Counted from the stretch's first letter, positions 53,173 to 62,253 are shown. The stretch is 64,000 nucleotides of DNA from CAZGMN01 sp964645765 (GCA_964645765.1 CAZYBE010000001.1:124001-188000), one strand, 5' to 3'. The notes: generated from the letters alone by a model not told the origin. Made by a program: numbers and translations.

Positions 53173-54360
53173 ATGAGGATGCTCAACTTAGGAGAAGGAA
53201 AGAGTTTTTGGGCTATTCTTTTGCCTTTATTCATCGGGCTTTATCTTCTTTTTTCCATGGTTTCAATCAGCGTGAGCCAGATAGCCATCTTCCTCGCTCT
53301 TGTTTGCTGGATAATAATCCTCATAAGAAAAAAACAAAAATTTTCCTTTCCCTCTTTCTTCTGGCCGTTAATTATTTATTCTGCTTTATCGCTTATCTCA
53401 TCCCTTCTATCTGTGAGCCCAAAAACGAGCTTAAAAGACAGCAGAGAACTGCTTCTCTTCCTGATTGTCCCCATTGTCTACATAGGTCTCGCCGCTAAAA
53501 ACATTATCAAAAAAGTCAACCTGGCTTTGCTGGCATCAGGTTATTTGAATTGTCTCTATGCCATTTTTTACTTTCTTTTCAAAGCGCATCCCGAAGAAAG
53601 AATAAAAAGCTTCATGGGACAGGTCATGACCCAGGGTGGATTGCTCATGCTTTTTAGCTGTATGGCCTTAAGCATGCTTCTTCTTACCCGTGAGAAAACG
53701 AGATATCTATGGGGACTTGGACTTATTCTCTCGCTCTTTGCTCTTGTCCTGACTCAAACTCGAAGTGCCTGGCTGGCCCTTGTCTTTTCTGTCTCCCTCA
53801 TCCTGCTCCTCTATAAGCCAAGAGCCATAATCATCGTTCCAATTTTGATTGGCCTTTTTTACCTTCTCAGCCCCCAGCTAATAAAAAAAAGAGTCCTCAG
53901 TATTTTTAGTCTTAAAGAGAAATCAAATGAATTTAGGGTTGAATATATAAAAGCTGGAATCCAAATCATCAAGGACTATCCGTTTTTTGGAACTGGACCG
54001 AACACTGTGCACATAGTTTACCAGAATCCGAAATACGGACTTTCTGAGGAGGCGAAAAAGATAAATGTCCATCTCCATAACAACATCCTTCAAACTGGAG
54101 CTGAAAGGGGGATTCCAACCCTCATCGCCTGGCTGACTTTTATAATCTGGCTTTTTCTCTCTCTTTTAAAACTTCTCAAAAATAAAGATCCCTCTATCCG
54201 TCCATTCACCGTTGCCGCCCTGGCTGCGCTTTTAGGCCTTTTTGTCGCGGGCCTATTTGAGTACAACTTTGCCGATGCTGAAATAACAATGCTATTCCTC
54301 TACTTAATTACCGTTCCATTCACTTTCTCGCGCCTTCAAGAGAAAAAAGCAGAAAGTTAA
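53173..54360 (+). CDS. O-antigen ligase/polymerase-like membrane protein
   Basis: 395 residues with about ten hydrophobic helices and a large periplasmic loop near residues 235-320 (YPFFGTGPNTVHIVYQ; HVHLHNNILQTGAERGIP type), the Wzy_C signature of WaaL/Wzy proteins. It joins or polymerises O-antigen on the periplasmic side. I use the ATG at 53173; a TTG at 53137 gives 12 extra residues with no site. The next gene starts directly after the stop. Confidence 0.87.
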   Translation: MRMLNLGEGKSFWAILLPLFIGLYLLFSMVSISVSQIAIFLALVCWIIILIRKKQKFSFPSFFWPLIIYSALSLISSLLSVSPKTSLKDSRELLLFLIVPIVYIGLAAKNIIKKVNLALLASGYLNCLYAIFYFLFKAHPEERIKSFMGQVMTQGGLLMLFSCMALSMLLLTREKTRYLWGLGLILSLFALVLTQTRSAWLALVFSVSLILLLYKPRAIIIVPILIGLFYLLSPQLIKKRVLSIFSLKEKSNEFRVEYIKAGIQIIKDYPFFGTGPNTVHIVYQNPKYGLSEEAKKINVHLHNNILQTGAERGIPTLIAWLTFIIWLFLSLLKLLKNKDPSIRPFTVAALAALLGLFVAGLFEYNFADAEITMLFLYLITVPFTFSRLQEKKAES

Positions 54361-55524
54361 ATGGGCAAAAAGGGAGAAATAAGGTTCAATCTAAAGAAGA
54401 AAATTCTTTTCATCTTCTTAGCTCTTCTCCTTCTCTACGCAATCTGGCTGAGCTTCAATATTCTGAGCTTTAAGACATACAAGGCTCCTGCACTAGAAGC
54501 TTCACCTCTTGAAATACAGGGTATCTATCACATTCACACAAGATTTTCAGATGGAAGAAAAAACCCGGATGAAATTGCAAGGCTTGCCTCTTACTCCGGT
54601 GTTGATTTCATTATCATGACTGACCATGGCAGTCCTAATCGTGAATCATATGCAAGCCAGGGCTGGAAGCATGGCGTTCTCGTCCTTGCTGGGTCCGAGC
54701 TTTCAGTGAGCCGAGGTCATCTCGTTGGATTAGACTTCAAACTCCCCTCCTACAACTTTTCCCAGAATACAGAGGATGCTTTTTACGAGATAATAGCTGA
54801 GGGAGGATTTTCTATTGTTGCCCATCCCTACTCAAAGGTTCAATGGTCATGGGGAGAATACGTCGGCTATTCTGGAATTGAAATTATCAATGCCGATAGC
54901 ATGCTGAAAGAAGGCCTACTTGCTTCCATGCCTTATCTTCCCGCACTTTTGATAAAGCCAAGCTATGCTCTTCTAAAAATTCTCGATAGCCCTCAGCGAG
55001 AGCTGAGAAAATGGGATGAGCTCAACAAAATTTCACAGATTTACGGCTATTTCAGCACCGACGCCCATCTGCTCTACCGCCCTGCTCTTGATTTCCTTCG
55101 CATTCATGTCATACTCGATTCTCCTCTCTCCTCGGATTTCGATGCAGCTCGCGGTCAAGTCTTCGAGGCGCTGAGGTCAGGGAGATTCTACAACTCAATC
55201 CATGCTGCTGCCCAGGCAGCGGGATTCAGGTTCTGGGGAGAAAAGGGGAAAACCGTCATTCCGATGGGCGGGACAGCATTGTTCGAATCTGGCTTTACCC
55301 TTCATATTCAAGCTCCCTTTCCGTTTGCCAAAGAAATTCATTTGATTCAGGATGGAAAAAGTATATTTCATTCAACTGAAGAAAGCATTTCCTTTGAAGC
55401 CAAACAACCTGGCGTCTATCGGGTTGAAGTCTATCTCAGGGAGAAGTCCCCGCTGGGAAAAGAAATACCCTGGATAGTCTCCAATCCCATCTTTCTAAGA
55501 GAGGATAAAAATGTCGACCAGTGA
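54361..55524 (+). CDS. PHP-domain metallohydrolase with N-terminal membrane anchor
   Basis: 387 residues: one transmembrane segment (about 14-37), then a PHP domain with HIHTRFSDGRKNPDEIARLA, FIIMTDHGSPN, AHPYSKVQWSW and STDAHLLYRP, which supply the trinuclear metal ligands. A C-terminal beta domain (about 290-380) follows. It resembles CehA/McbA-type phosphoesterases outside the membrane. In this cluster it may trim a phosphorylated or phosphodiester-linked glycan; substrate unknown. Confidence 0.82.
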   Translation: MGKKGEIRFNLKKKILFIFLALLLLYAIWLSFNILSFKTYKAPALEASPLEIQGIYHIHTRFSDGRKNPDEIARLASYSGVDFIIMTDHGSPNRESYASQGWKHGVLVLAGSELSVSRGHLVGLDFKLPSYNFSQNTEDAFYEIIAEGGFSIVAHPYSKVQWSWGEYVGYSGIEIINADSMLKEGLLASMPYLPALLIKPSYALLKILDSPQRELRKWDELNKISQIYGYFSTDAHLLYRPALDFLRIHVILDSPLSSDFDAARGQVFEALRSGRFYNSIHAAAQAAGFRFWGEKGKTVIPMGGTALFESGFTLHIQAPFPFAKEIHLIQDGKSIFHSTEESISFEAKQPGVYRVEVYLREKSPLGKEIPWIVSNPIFLREDKNVDQ

Positions 55525-56479
55525 TCTTCAAAAGATGAAAAAAATTGTTCAGAATTTCAAGAAAAAGAGAGTCTTAGTCTTAGGGGACTTGATGCACGAC
55601 AAATACATCTGGGGCGATGTTATTCGCATCTCTCCTGAGGCACCGGTTCCTGTTGTTGAGGCCTACAAGGATACCTCCTGTCTGGGTGGAGCGGGAAACG
55701 TCTGTCAAAGCCTAAAGAGTTTGGGAGCCCTGCCGCTCCTTGCCGGCGTTGTCGGCAATGACAGCGAGGGCGAGTGGATCAAAAGAAATGTGCCAGGCAG
55801 CCGCGGCATTTTCGTCGACAGAAGTCGGCCTACAACATTAAAGACACGAATCATTGCTCATCACCAGCAGGTGGTCAGGGTTGACAGGGAAAAAAAGAGC
55901 CCGATATCGCAGAGAATAGAAGAGCAGATATTCAATTTTATCCAAGAAGAAGAATATCACGGCATAATTCTCTCTGACTACAACAAAGGGGTGCTTGCCA
56001 AGTCGCTAACAGGCAAAGTGCTCTCTTTCGCCCAGAAGAGAAAAATTCCTGTTTTTGTCGACCCCAAGTTTGAGAATTTCTTCCTTTTTACCCCTGTGAA
56101 ACTCATCACCCCTAACCACTATGAGGTGGCAAGGATTGTCCATCACGAGTGCGACACCGATTCCCAGGTTGAAAGCGCGGGCAAGGAAATTCTCTCTCGC
56201 ATTGTAACGCCTTTCCTCATCATCAAGAGAGGAGAGCAGGGAATGAGCGTGTTTGAAAAGGGGAAAAAAGTCATTCACATTCCAACGGTTGCCAAAGAAG
56301 TTTATGATATTACAGGGGCAGGAGATACGGTCATAGCAACAGCGGCTCTGGCTCTGCTTTCAGGGAGCTCTATCCTGGAGGCGGCTGTCCTTGCCAATAC
56401 AGCGGCTGGAATCGTAGTCGCCAAAATTGGAACCGCTTCTGTCACCTCAGAGGAGTTGCTTGCTTCTATTAAACCTTGA
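55511..56479 (+). CDS. D-glycero-beta-D-manno-heptose-7-phosphate kinase (RfaE N-terminal type)
   Basis: 322 residues, ribokinase/PfkB fold. VLGDLMHDKYIWGDVIRISP, LGGAGNVCQSLKSLGA and the signature ITGAGDTVIATAALAL are those of HldE/RfaE1. The C-terminal adenylyltransferase domain of the bifunctional enzyme is absent, so a separate partner would be required. It overlaps the PHP gene by 14 nt. It makes heptose-1,7-bisphosphate for LPS core heptose, matching the GT9 gene. Confidence 0.9.
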   Translation: MSTSDLQKMKKIVQNFKKKRVLVLGDLMHDKYIWGDVIRISPEAPVPVVEAYKDTSCLGGAGNVCQSLKSLGALPLLAGVVGNDSEGEWIKRNVPGSRGIFVDRSRPTTLKTRIIAHHQQVVRVDREKKSPISQRIEEQIFNFIQEEEYHGIILSDYNKGVLAKSLTGKVLSFAQKRKIPVFVDPKFENFFLFTPVKLITPNHYEVARIVHHECDTDSQVESAGKEILSRIVTPFLIIKRGEQGMSVFEKGKKVIHIPTVAKEVYDITGAGDTVIATAALALLSGSSILEAAVLANTAAGIVVAKIGTASVTSEELLASIKP

Positions 56480-56560
56480 AAAAAAGTCATTGCGAGGCGC
56501 AACCTTCATCCTCTCTTTATATTGATCTAAAAAAATATTATAATTATATCGCTAAAAGAA

Positions 56561-58030
56561 ATGTGCGGTGTGGTTGGAATTTACGCTAACAGTGATGCCA
56601 TAAAGGATATCTACCAGGGCTTGCTGGCTATCCAGCATCGTGGTCAGGATTCAGCCGGTATCATAACCTATGATGGACGTTTCCATATCAAAAAAGGAAA
56701 TGGCCTGGTCAGGGACATCTTCACTGTAGAAAATGTCGAGCGCCTAAAAGGAACCATTGGCGTCGGACACACCCGTTACCCGACTGTCGGCGGCGGAAGA
56801 GGAGAAGACGCTCAACCCTTCCTTGTCAATTCTCCCTTCGGAATCATCATGGCTCACAACGGAAATGTCATCAACTATTCTGAGCTCAAAAAAATCCTTT
56901 TTGACAAATACCACCGTCTCTTAAACTCTGACAATGATCTGGAAATCATCCTGAATGTCTTTGCTCAGGAGCTTGGCGAGCAGAGAACAAAAATATTAAA
57001 GCCCCAGCATGTTTTTAAAGCTGCAGAAGGAGTGTTTAAGAAAGTCAAGGGGAGCTATTCTGTTGTTGGCTATATAGCCGAGCAGGGCATGGTCGCCTTC
57101 AGAGACCCTTATGGAATAAAGCCCCTGGTCTATGGAAAAAGGCACGACGGAATTATCCCTTCGTATGCCTTTGCCTCCGAGAGTGTCAGCCTGAACATCA
57201 TGAATTTCAGCCAGATTGAAAATGTGCAAGCAGGCCAGGTTATTTTTATCGATAAGAACCGCGAACTCCACGCCAAAAAGCTCACAAAATGCGCCCATTC
57301 TCCCTGCCTTTTTGAATGGGTTTATTTTGCCCGCCCGGACTCTTTCATCGACAACGTCAATGTCTACGACTGCCGGGTCAACCTTGGGAGTTTCCTGGCA
57401 GATGAGATAAAAAAGCTCGACCTCAAAATAGATGTCGTGGTGCCTGTCCCGGATTCAGCCAGGGATGCTGCCATTGAGATTGCCCGAAAACTTAACCTGA
57501 AATACAGGGAGGCGCTGGTTAAAAACCGCTACATTGGCCGAACATTTATCATGCCTGCTGACCAGAAGCGAAAATCATCTGTCCGGCAGAAATTAAACCC
57601 AATTTCTTCTGAGCTCAAGGATAAGAATGTTCTCCTGGTCGATGACAGCATTGTCAGAGGGAATACTTCAAGGGCGATCGTTGAATTGGTCCGGGAGTGC
57701 GGAGCAAAGAAGGTTTATTTTGCTGCCTACTCCCCTCCTTTGAGATATCCCTGTGTCTATGGCATTGACATGCAGACTAAGACTGAATTCATCGCCCGAA
57801 ACGCAGACCTTGACCAGATAGCCAAGAGAATCGGCGCGGATAAAGTCATCTATCAGTCTCTGGATTCACTCAAAAAGGCCGTGAACTTAGGGAATAAGAA
57901 TATCAAGAATTTTTGCGCGGCCTGCTTTGACGGAATTTATCCCACAGGCGATGTAACTCCTGAAATCCTCAAGAAGATTGAGGAAGAAAGAAGACTTGCC
58001 CAGGAGAGCCAGCTCGAGCTTGAACTTTGA
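56561..58030 (+). CDS. purF: Amidophosphoribosyltransferase
   Basis: 489 residues. First step of purine synthesis, PRPP plus glutamine to phosphoribosylamine. The mature N-terminal nucleophile is Cys2 (MCGVVGIYAN) with no propeptide. The PRPP site is VLLVDDSIVRGNTSR. Cysteines in PYPCVYGID-type and NFCAACFDGIYPTGD contexts suggest the [4Fe-4S] form known from Bacillus. A REP hairpin follows the stop and may terminate it. It is out of functional context within a glycan cluster. Confidence 0.94.
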   Translation: MCGVVGIYANSDAIKDIYQGLLAIQHRGQDSAGIITYDGRFHIKKGNGLVRDIFTVENVERLKGTIGVGHTRYPTVGGGRGEDAQPFLVNSPFGIIMAHNGNVINYSELKKILFDKYHRLLNSDNDLEIILNVFAQELGEQRTKILKPQHVFKAAEGVFKKVKGSYSVVGYIAEQGMVAFRDPYGIKPLVYGKRHDGIIPSYAFASESVSLNIMNFSQIENVQAGQVIFIDKNRELHAKKLTKCAHSPCLFEWVYFARPDSFIDNVNVYDCRVNLGSFLADEIKKLDLKIDVVVPVPDSARDAAIEIARKLNLKYREALVKNRYIGRTFIMPADQKRKSSVRQKLNPISSELKDKNVLLVDDSIVRGNTSRAIVELVRECGAKKVYFAAYSPPLRYPCVYGIDMQTKTEFIARNADLDQIAKRIGADKVIYQSLDSLKKAVNLGNKNIKNFCAACFDGIYPTGDVTPEILKKIEEERRLAQESQLELEL

Positions 58031-58076
58031 AAAAGGGGACAGGCTACTTTATAAAAAAAAGTTGCCTGTCCCCTTT
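58030..58076. repeat. Long REP-like hairpin between convergent genes
   Basis: AAAAAGGGGACAGGCTACTT and the inverted AAGTTGCCTGTCCCCTTTT around a short A-rich loop. It lies between purF and the convergent SDR gene, where it could act as a bidirectional terminator. Confidence 0.8.
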
Positions 58077-58079
58077 TCT

Positions 58080-59021
58080 TTAAACCCTCCGTCTCCAATA
58101 TTCCAATAAATCAAGCAGCGTTTTTTCTATAGGAATATCTGGCTCCCAGGAGGTCTCTTTTTTTATTTTGCTGTTGTCTCCTAAAAGACAAGGAATATCA
58201 ATTTTCCTTTTCTTTTGAGGGTCCACCTTCACTTTAATTTTCTTAGATGAAAAAGAAAGAAGAATGTCGAGTATTTCCTTGAGGGAAATAAGTTTCCCTG
58301 AACACACGTTATACACCTCTCCCTTTTTCCCCTTTTTCATCAAGAGAACGTAAGCTCTCACAACATCTCTCACATCCAGAAAATCTCTTTCGACTCTAAT
58401 GTCTCCAACTTTTATCAAAGGCTCTGCTTTCCCCTTCTCAATTTTTGCAATCTGGCTTGCCCAATCCGAGCAGACAAAATCAGAGCTCTGGCCCGGCCCT
58501 GTATGAGGAAAAGGCCTGGCCACAACGATATTCAGCTTCTCAATCTGCATATAAAAATTGCTCAAGATCTCTCCACCCACTTTGGTGAAAGCATAAGGAC
58601 TTGTAATATGAAAAGGATATTCTTCCCTCAACGCCTTTGCCGACGAAGAACCTCCATAAACATCAGAAGAACTGACCAAAAGAACCCGTGATTCTGGCGC
58701 ATACTTTCTCACTGCTTCAAAAAGAAAAAAAGTCCCCATGAGATTTGTCTCCATCGTCTCTCTTCTCTTTTCCCATGAATACTTGACTTTGGAGACAGCC
58801 GCAAGATGAAAAACCCAATCAGGCTGGGCCTTTTTTATAGCCTGGGAAATTTTCTCTTCAGACCTTATATCCAGATAAACAATGTTTTTCTTCTTATCAT
58901 CAGGTCCAGGCTTTTCAGGAAAAGATGTGCCGTAAATTTTGTACTCTGGGGACTTTAATAAATTTATGAGATGCCGGCCAACAAAGCCTGTGGCTCCTGT
59001 GATAAAAATCTTCAGACTCAA
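58080..59021 (-). CDS. NAD-dependent epimerase/dehydratase (GDP-mannose 4,6-dehydratase-like)
   Basis: 313 residues, extended SDR. ITGATGFVGRHLI binds NAD(P); catalytic residues are in VSSSDVYGG and SPYAFTKVGGE (YxxxK). It is paralogous in length and order of motifs to the gene just upstream (59024). Probably starts at TTG 59021, 2 nt after that gene's stop. It makes or converts a deoxy-sugar nucleotide; exact reaction not fixed. Confidence 0.85.
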   Translation of the reverse strand: MSLKIFITGATGFVGRHLINLLKSPEYKIYGTSFPEKPGPDDKKKNIVYLDIRSEEKISQAIKKAQPDWVFHLAAVSKVKYSWEKRRETMETNLMGTFFLFEAVRKYAPESRVLLVSSSDVYGGSSSAKALREEYPFHITSPYAFTKVGGEILSNFYMQIEKLNIVVARPFPHTGPGQSSDFVCSDWASQIAKIEKGKAEPLIKVGDIRVERDFLDVRDVVRAYVLLMKKGKKGEVYNVCSGKLISLKEILDILLSFSSKKIKVKVDPQKKRKIDIPCLLGDNSKIKKETSWEPDIPIEKTLLDLLEYWRRRV

Positions 59022-59023
59022 AC

Positions 59024-59980
59024 TTAAACCCTTTCTCTCCAGTAGTTGAGTAAATCCTCAAGGGATTGCCTGATAGGAATTTTTGGCTGCCAACCTGTTA
59101 GCTCCTTAAGTTTAGTGCAGTCAGATAAAAGAACAGGGACATCAGAAGGCCGCAATCGCTGAGGGTCAACCTCAACCTTCACCTTGATTTTGCTTAAAGA
59201 AAGCAACATATCCAGAATTTCTCTCATAGAGTATGTTTTTCCAGTCCCCACATTATAGACTTCTCCATCTTCTCCTTTCTCAAGGCACAGCCAGTATCCA
59301 CGGACAATGTCCCGGACATCGGTGAAATCTCTCCTGGCCTCCAGGTTACCCACATAAATAACCGGCTCTTTTTTCTTCTTTTCAATCTCTGCTATCTGTT
59401 TTGCAAAATTGGAGCAGATAAATACTTCTCCCCGGCGGGGGCCTGTATGGTTAAATCCTCTTGTTCGGATTGTCCTCAGACCATAGCTTTTAAAATACTG
59501 GAAGGCTAAAAAGTCCTGAGCAACCTTGCTCACAGCATAGGGGCTCAGAGGCCGCAGAGGATTGGTCTCTTTCATAGGAATTTCATCAGCATTGACAAGT
59601 CCATATTCTTCACTTGAGCCTGCGACTTGTATTTTAGGAGAAAGCTTGAGGCCGAGAACCGCCTCGAAAAGATTAATCTGGCCGATGGCATTTATGGCAA
59701 AGGTCTCTGCTGGGCAGAGCCAGGAAGTGGGGACGAAGCTCTGAGCTGCAAGGTGAAAAATTCGGTCAGGTTTTATCTCCGCCAGGCACTTGTTCAAAGA
59801 AACAATATCTTTTAAATCTGCTTCAAAAAGTCTGATTTTATCCTGGATGTGAAGGATGTTTTCCATCCTGCTTCGCCACCGAACTAATCCATAGACCTTA
59901 ACATCTCGGTGATTGACCAAAATGTAATCGGCAAGATGGCTACCGGCAAAGCCTGTGATTCCTGTGATTAAAACTCTCAT
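59024..59980 (-). CDS. GDP-mannose 4,6-dehydratase-like SDR
   Basis: 318 residues. ITGITGFAGSHLADYI for NAD(P), AGSSEEYGLV with the catalytic Glu, SPYAVSKVAQDFL (YxxxK) and TRGFNHTGPRRG match GDP-mannose 4,6-dehydratases and their RmD/GMER relatives. ATG at 59980 with AAGGAGG. Forms a two-gene unit with the SDR at 58080, which could supply GDP-deoxyhexose such as GDP-rhamnose or fucose. Confidence 0.87.
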   Translation of the reverse strand: MRVLITGITGFAGSHLADYILVNHRDVKVYGLVRWRSRMENILHIQDKIRLFEADLKDIVSLNKCLAEIKPDRIFHLAAQSFVPTSWLCPAETFAINAIGQINLFEAVLGLKLSPKIQVAGSSEEYGLVNADEIPMKETNPLRPLSPYAVSKVAQDFLAFQYFKSYGLRTIRTRGFNHTGPRRGEVFICSNFAKQIAEIEKKKKEPVIYVGNLEARRDFTDVRDIVRGYWLCLEKGEDGEVYNVGTGKTYSMREILDMLLSLSKIKVKVEVDPQRLRPSDVPVLLSDCTKLKELTGWQPKIPIRQSLEDLLNYWRERV

Positions 59981-60040
59981 CAATCCTCCTTGCTCAATAG
60001 AGATTAATTAATTGCGACTCTAATATATAAGCATTAAATA

Positions 60041-60120
60041 AAATGTCATTACGAGGAACGAAGTGACGTGGTAATCCCTCTTTTATTGATGAGATGGCCG
60101 CGCTCCCTTTGGTCGTTCGC
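60041..60120. repeat. Intergenic inverted repeat (GTCATTACGAGGAACGAAG type)
   Basis: GTCATTACGAGGAACGAAGT on the left and GGTCGTTCGCAATGAC on the right form an imperfect inverted pair in the 200-bp gap between two SDR genes. It is related to the GC-rich repeats at 22062 and 33517. Confidence 0.7.
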
Positions 60121-60182
60121 AATGACGATATAATGAAATTTATTGTATTATTATTAAATGCTTCTGAAGCTCGTCTAAACAT

Positions 60183-61214
60183 TTACTTCCGCTCTTGATA
60201 ATATTTTGTGTAGAACTCTTTGAAATCTTTACTCTTCTCTCTTATCTTTCGCCACCATGCCGTATTCTCTTGATACCAGCGGACAGTGGAGGCCAGGGCT
60301 TCGTCGAACTCGGTCTCAGGCTTCCAGCCAAGGGCATGAATCTTCCAGCAATCCAGGGCATAGCGCCTGTCATGTCCCAGACGGTCAGGGACGAGTTTAA
60401 TCAGGCTTCTCGGCTTTCCCACCAAATCGACGATCCTCTCAGCAATGGCAATATTCTGAACCTCGTTATTCGCCCCGATGTTGTAGACTTCGCCAATTTT
60501 CCCCTTTCTCATCACAAGCTCTATGGCGCGGCAGTTGTCCTCCACATAAAGCCAATCACGGACGTTTGTTCCTTTCCCGTAAAGGGGAAGTGTCTTTCCC
60601 TCCAGGGCATTGGTCACAAAGAGGGGAATGAATTTCTCCGGATACTGGTAGCGCCCGAAATTATTGCTCGGCCGGAGGATGATAACCGGAACACCATAGG
60701 TAATCCAGTAGGCATGAGCCAGCCTGTCCGCACCTGTCTTGCTCGCAGCATAAGGCGATGAAGGGTTGAGAGAATCGTCTTCTTTAAAATATCCCTCATC
60801 GCGGCTTCCGTAAACCTCATCTGTGGAAAGATGGATAAAAAACTCAACTTCCGAATTCTTCAAAGCATCGAGAAGAACGAAAGTCCCATAAACATCGGTC
60901 AGAACAAACTCTCCCGCATCCAGGATGGAGCGGTCGACATGGGTCTCAGCGGCAAAATGGACAACCCCCTGGACACGTTTGAAGATCTTCCGGACAAGCT
61001 CTCGATCTCGAATATCCCCATGGATAAACTCATAGCGCAAGTCGTTTTCAATATCCTTCAGGTTATCTAAGTTCCCGGCGTAGGTCAGCTTATCCAGGTT
61101 GATAATTCTGGAGTGCGGATAATGCTTGAGCATGTAATGGATGAAATTGCTGCCGATAAAGCCTGCCCCGCCGGTGACAAGAATTGTTTTATTTTCAAGG
61201 CTTCGCTCACTCAT
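60183..61214 (-). CDS. rfbB: dTDP-glucose 4,6-dehydratase
   Basis: 343 residues. VTGGAGFIGSNFIHYML for NAD, HFAAETHVDRSI, LSTDEVYGS with the catalytic Asp-Glu, SPYAASKTGAD (YxxxK), and NFGRYQYPEKFIPLF are diagnostic of RmlB. It makes dTDP-4-keto-6-deoxyglucose from the product of RmlA (63597), with RmlC-like at 61304 acting next. A REP hairpin separates it from rmlC. Confidence 0.94.
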   Translation of the reverse strand: MSERSLENKTILVTGGAGFIGSNFIHYMLKHYPHSRIINLDKLTYAGNLDNLKDIENDLRYEFIHGDIRDRELVRKIFKRVQGVVHFAAETHVDRSILDAGEFVLTDVYGTFVLLDALKNSEVEFFIHLSTDEVYGSRDEGYFKEDDSLNPSSPYAASKTGADRLAHAYWITYGVPVIILRPSNNFGRYQYPEKFIPLFVTNALEGKTLPLYGKGTNVRDWLYVEDNCRAIELVMRKGKIGEVYNIGANNEVQNIAIAERIVDLVGKPRSLIKLVPDRLGHDRRYALDCWKIHALGWKPETEFDEALASTVRWYQENTAWWRKIREKSKDFKEFYTKYYQERK

Positions 61215-61248
61215 GGCTTTTATACCTCATTTTTTTTAGGGATTGAGG

Positions 61249-61296
61249 AAAAGGGGACAGGCTACTTTTCTTAGAAAAAGTAGCCTGTCCCCTTTT
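61249..61296. repeat. Long REP-like hairpin between rmlC-like and rmlB genes
   Basis: A perfect 21-bp inverted repeat (61249-61269 and 61276-61296; arm starts AAAAGGGGACAGGCTAC) around a 6-nt loop. It has the same arm sequence as the hairpin at 58030. It would weaken read-through from rmlC into rmlB. Confidence 0.9.
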
Positions 61297-61303
61297 CCTT
61301 TTC

Positions 61304-61759
61304 TCAGCCGTCTTTCCTCCTCCAGTCATAAGGGATATCGTTCTGATAAGGGTCTAACCGTTGTTCATCGGGATGTTCATAGTTATAGACTTCGGTGGGG
61401 ATATTAATGACAATCGCTTCCTCCTCGCTGACGCACATCCAGCCATGATAGATACCAGCAGGAATCTGGACAAGCAAAGAGTTATGGACGCCTATGTAAA
61501 ACTGGTTTATTTCTTTGAAGGTCGGGGAACTCTCCCTCGAATCATACAGAGCCAGCTTAATCATGCCCTGCACACAGGCTATGTTGTCTGTCTGCTTTTC
61601 GTGCTTATGCCAGGCTTTGACCACGCCAGGGTAGGTGGATGTCATGTAAACCTGGCCAAATTTTAAAAAGAGCGGGTCATCAGCCCGCAGAATCTCCATC
61701 AGCCTTCCCCTCTCATCAGGGATGACCCTCAATTTTTTTGTCTTCACTCCCTCAATCAT
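61304..61759 (-). CDS. dTDP-4-dehydrorhamnose 3,5-epimerase family protein
   Basis: 151 residues, RmlC-like cupin. VYMTSTYPGVVKAWHKHEKQ with the catalytic-type histidine, VQGMIKLALYDSR, and IPAGIYHGWMCVSEEEA are recognisable. It is shorter than classical RmlC (about 180) and may be a 3,5-epimerase or a related 3- or 5-epimerase variant. ATG at 61759 with AGGAGAGA. It precedes rmlB in the same direction. Confidence 0.85.
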   Translation of the reverse strand: MIEGVKTKKLRVIPDERGRLMEILRADDPLFLKFGQVYMTSTYPGVVKAWHKHEKQTDNIACVQGMIKLALYDSRESSPTFKEINQFYIGVHNSLLVQIPAGIYHGWMCVSEEEAIVINIPTEVYNYEHPDEQRLDPYQNDIPYDWRRKDG

Positions 61760-61786
61760 GTCTCTCTCCTATATAGTTTCCCCAAT

Positions 61787-61921
61787 TTATAACTGAAGAA
61801 CAAAATTATTTTCCCCCCGAGCCACTTCGGTATGGTTTGGTATCGATAGAGTGGCTATATACTCAATTTTCACAAAAGCCTTCACAATATCTCGAGGTTT
61901 TAATAAAGGGACTAAAGGCAT
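61787..61921 (-). pseudogene. Decayed HicA-like toxin
   Basis: 44 codons with the start overlapping the hicB stop (TGATG). MPLVPLLKPRDIVKAFVKIEY matches the N-terminal helix of HicA toxins, but the double-stranded-RNA-binding-like half with the catalytic G-S-H is missing; the rest is IATLSIPNHTEVARGENNF. The usual size is about 60-80. It is probably a non-functional remnant of hicA. Confidence 0.55.
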
Positions 61922-62127
61922 CAGATGTGAACCTCTACCTGACGAGTGGTCACAGTTAGAGGCATAGCTTTTTCAGCTCGTACCTCCAAACACTCTTTGA
62001 TAGCATTTCGGATATTATCCTCCGCCTCTTGTTCAGTCTTACCTTGACTAACACACCCGGGAATTGACGGACATTCAGCTATAAACATCCCGTCTTCATC
62101 CTGATATATGGTAATGAGAAATTTCAT
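61921..62127 (-). CDS. HicB-family antitoxin
   Basis: 68 residues. ITIYQDEDGMFIAECPSIPGCVSQGKT and EEAEDNIRNAIKECLE-type helices match the HicB partial RNase H-like fold. It would neutralise a HicA toxin; here the adjoining hicA is truncated, so it may be an orphan. A promoter-like element related to that of vapBC lies at 62226-62253. Confidence 0.85.
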   Translation of the reverse strand: MKFLITIYQDEDGMFIAECPSIPGCVSQGKTEQEAEDNIRNAIKECLEVRAEKAMPLTVTTRQVEVHI

Positions 62128-62197
62128 ATTTCTTTACCTCATTTTCATATTTATTACTTACCTGAAATCAAATTGCAATTTAGAAAAATAGCCTATG

Positions 62198-62219
62198 AAA
62201 ATGGGAACTGTCCCGTTTT
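62198..62219. repeat. Degenerate REP-like palindrome
   Basis: AAAATGGGAACTGTCCCGTT, a diverged member of the GGGGACWGTCCCC family, between hicB and its putative promoter. Confidence 0.7.
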
Positions 62220-62225
62220 CTCGAT

Positions 62226-62253
62226 ATTATAAGATGTATTTATTTTATTTCAA
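62226..62253 (-). promoter_or_regulatory. Putative hicB promoter, copy of the vapBC promoter
   Basis: On the minus strand TTGAAA (62253-62248), 16 bp, TATAAT (62231-62226), 99 bp upstream of the hicB ATG. About 36 bases around it match the vapB promoter (63523-63560) with few changes. Confidence 0.5.
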
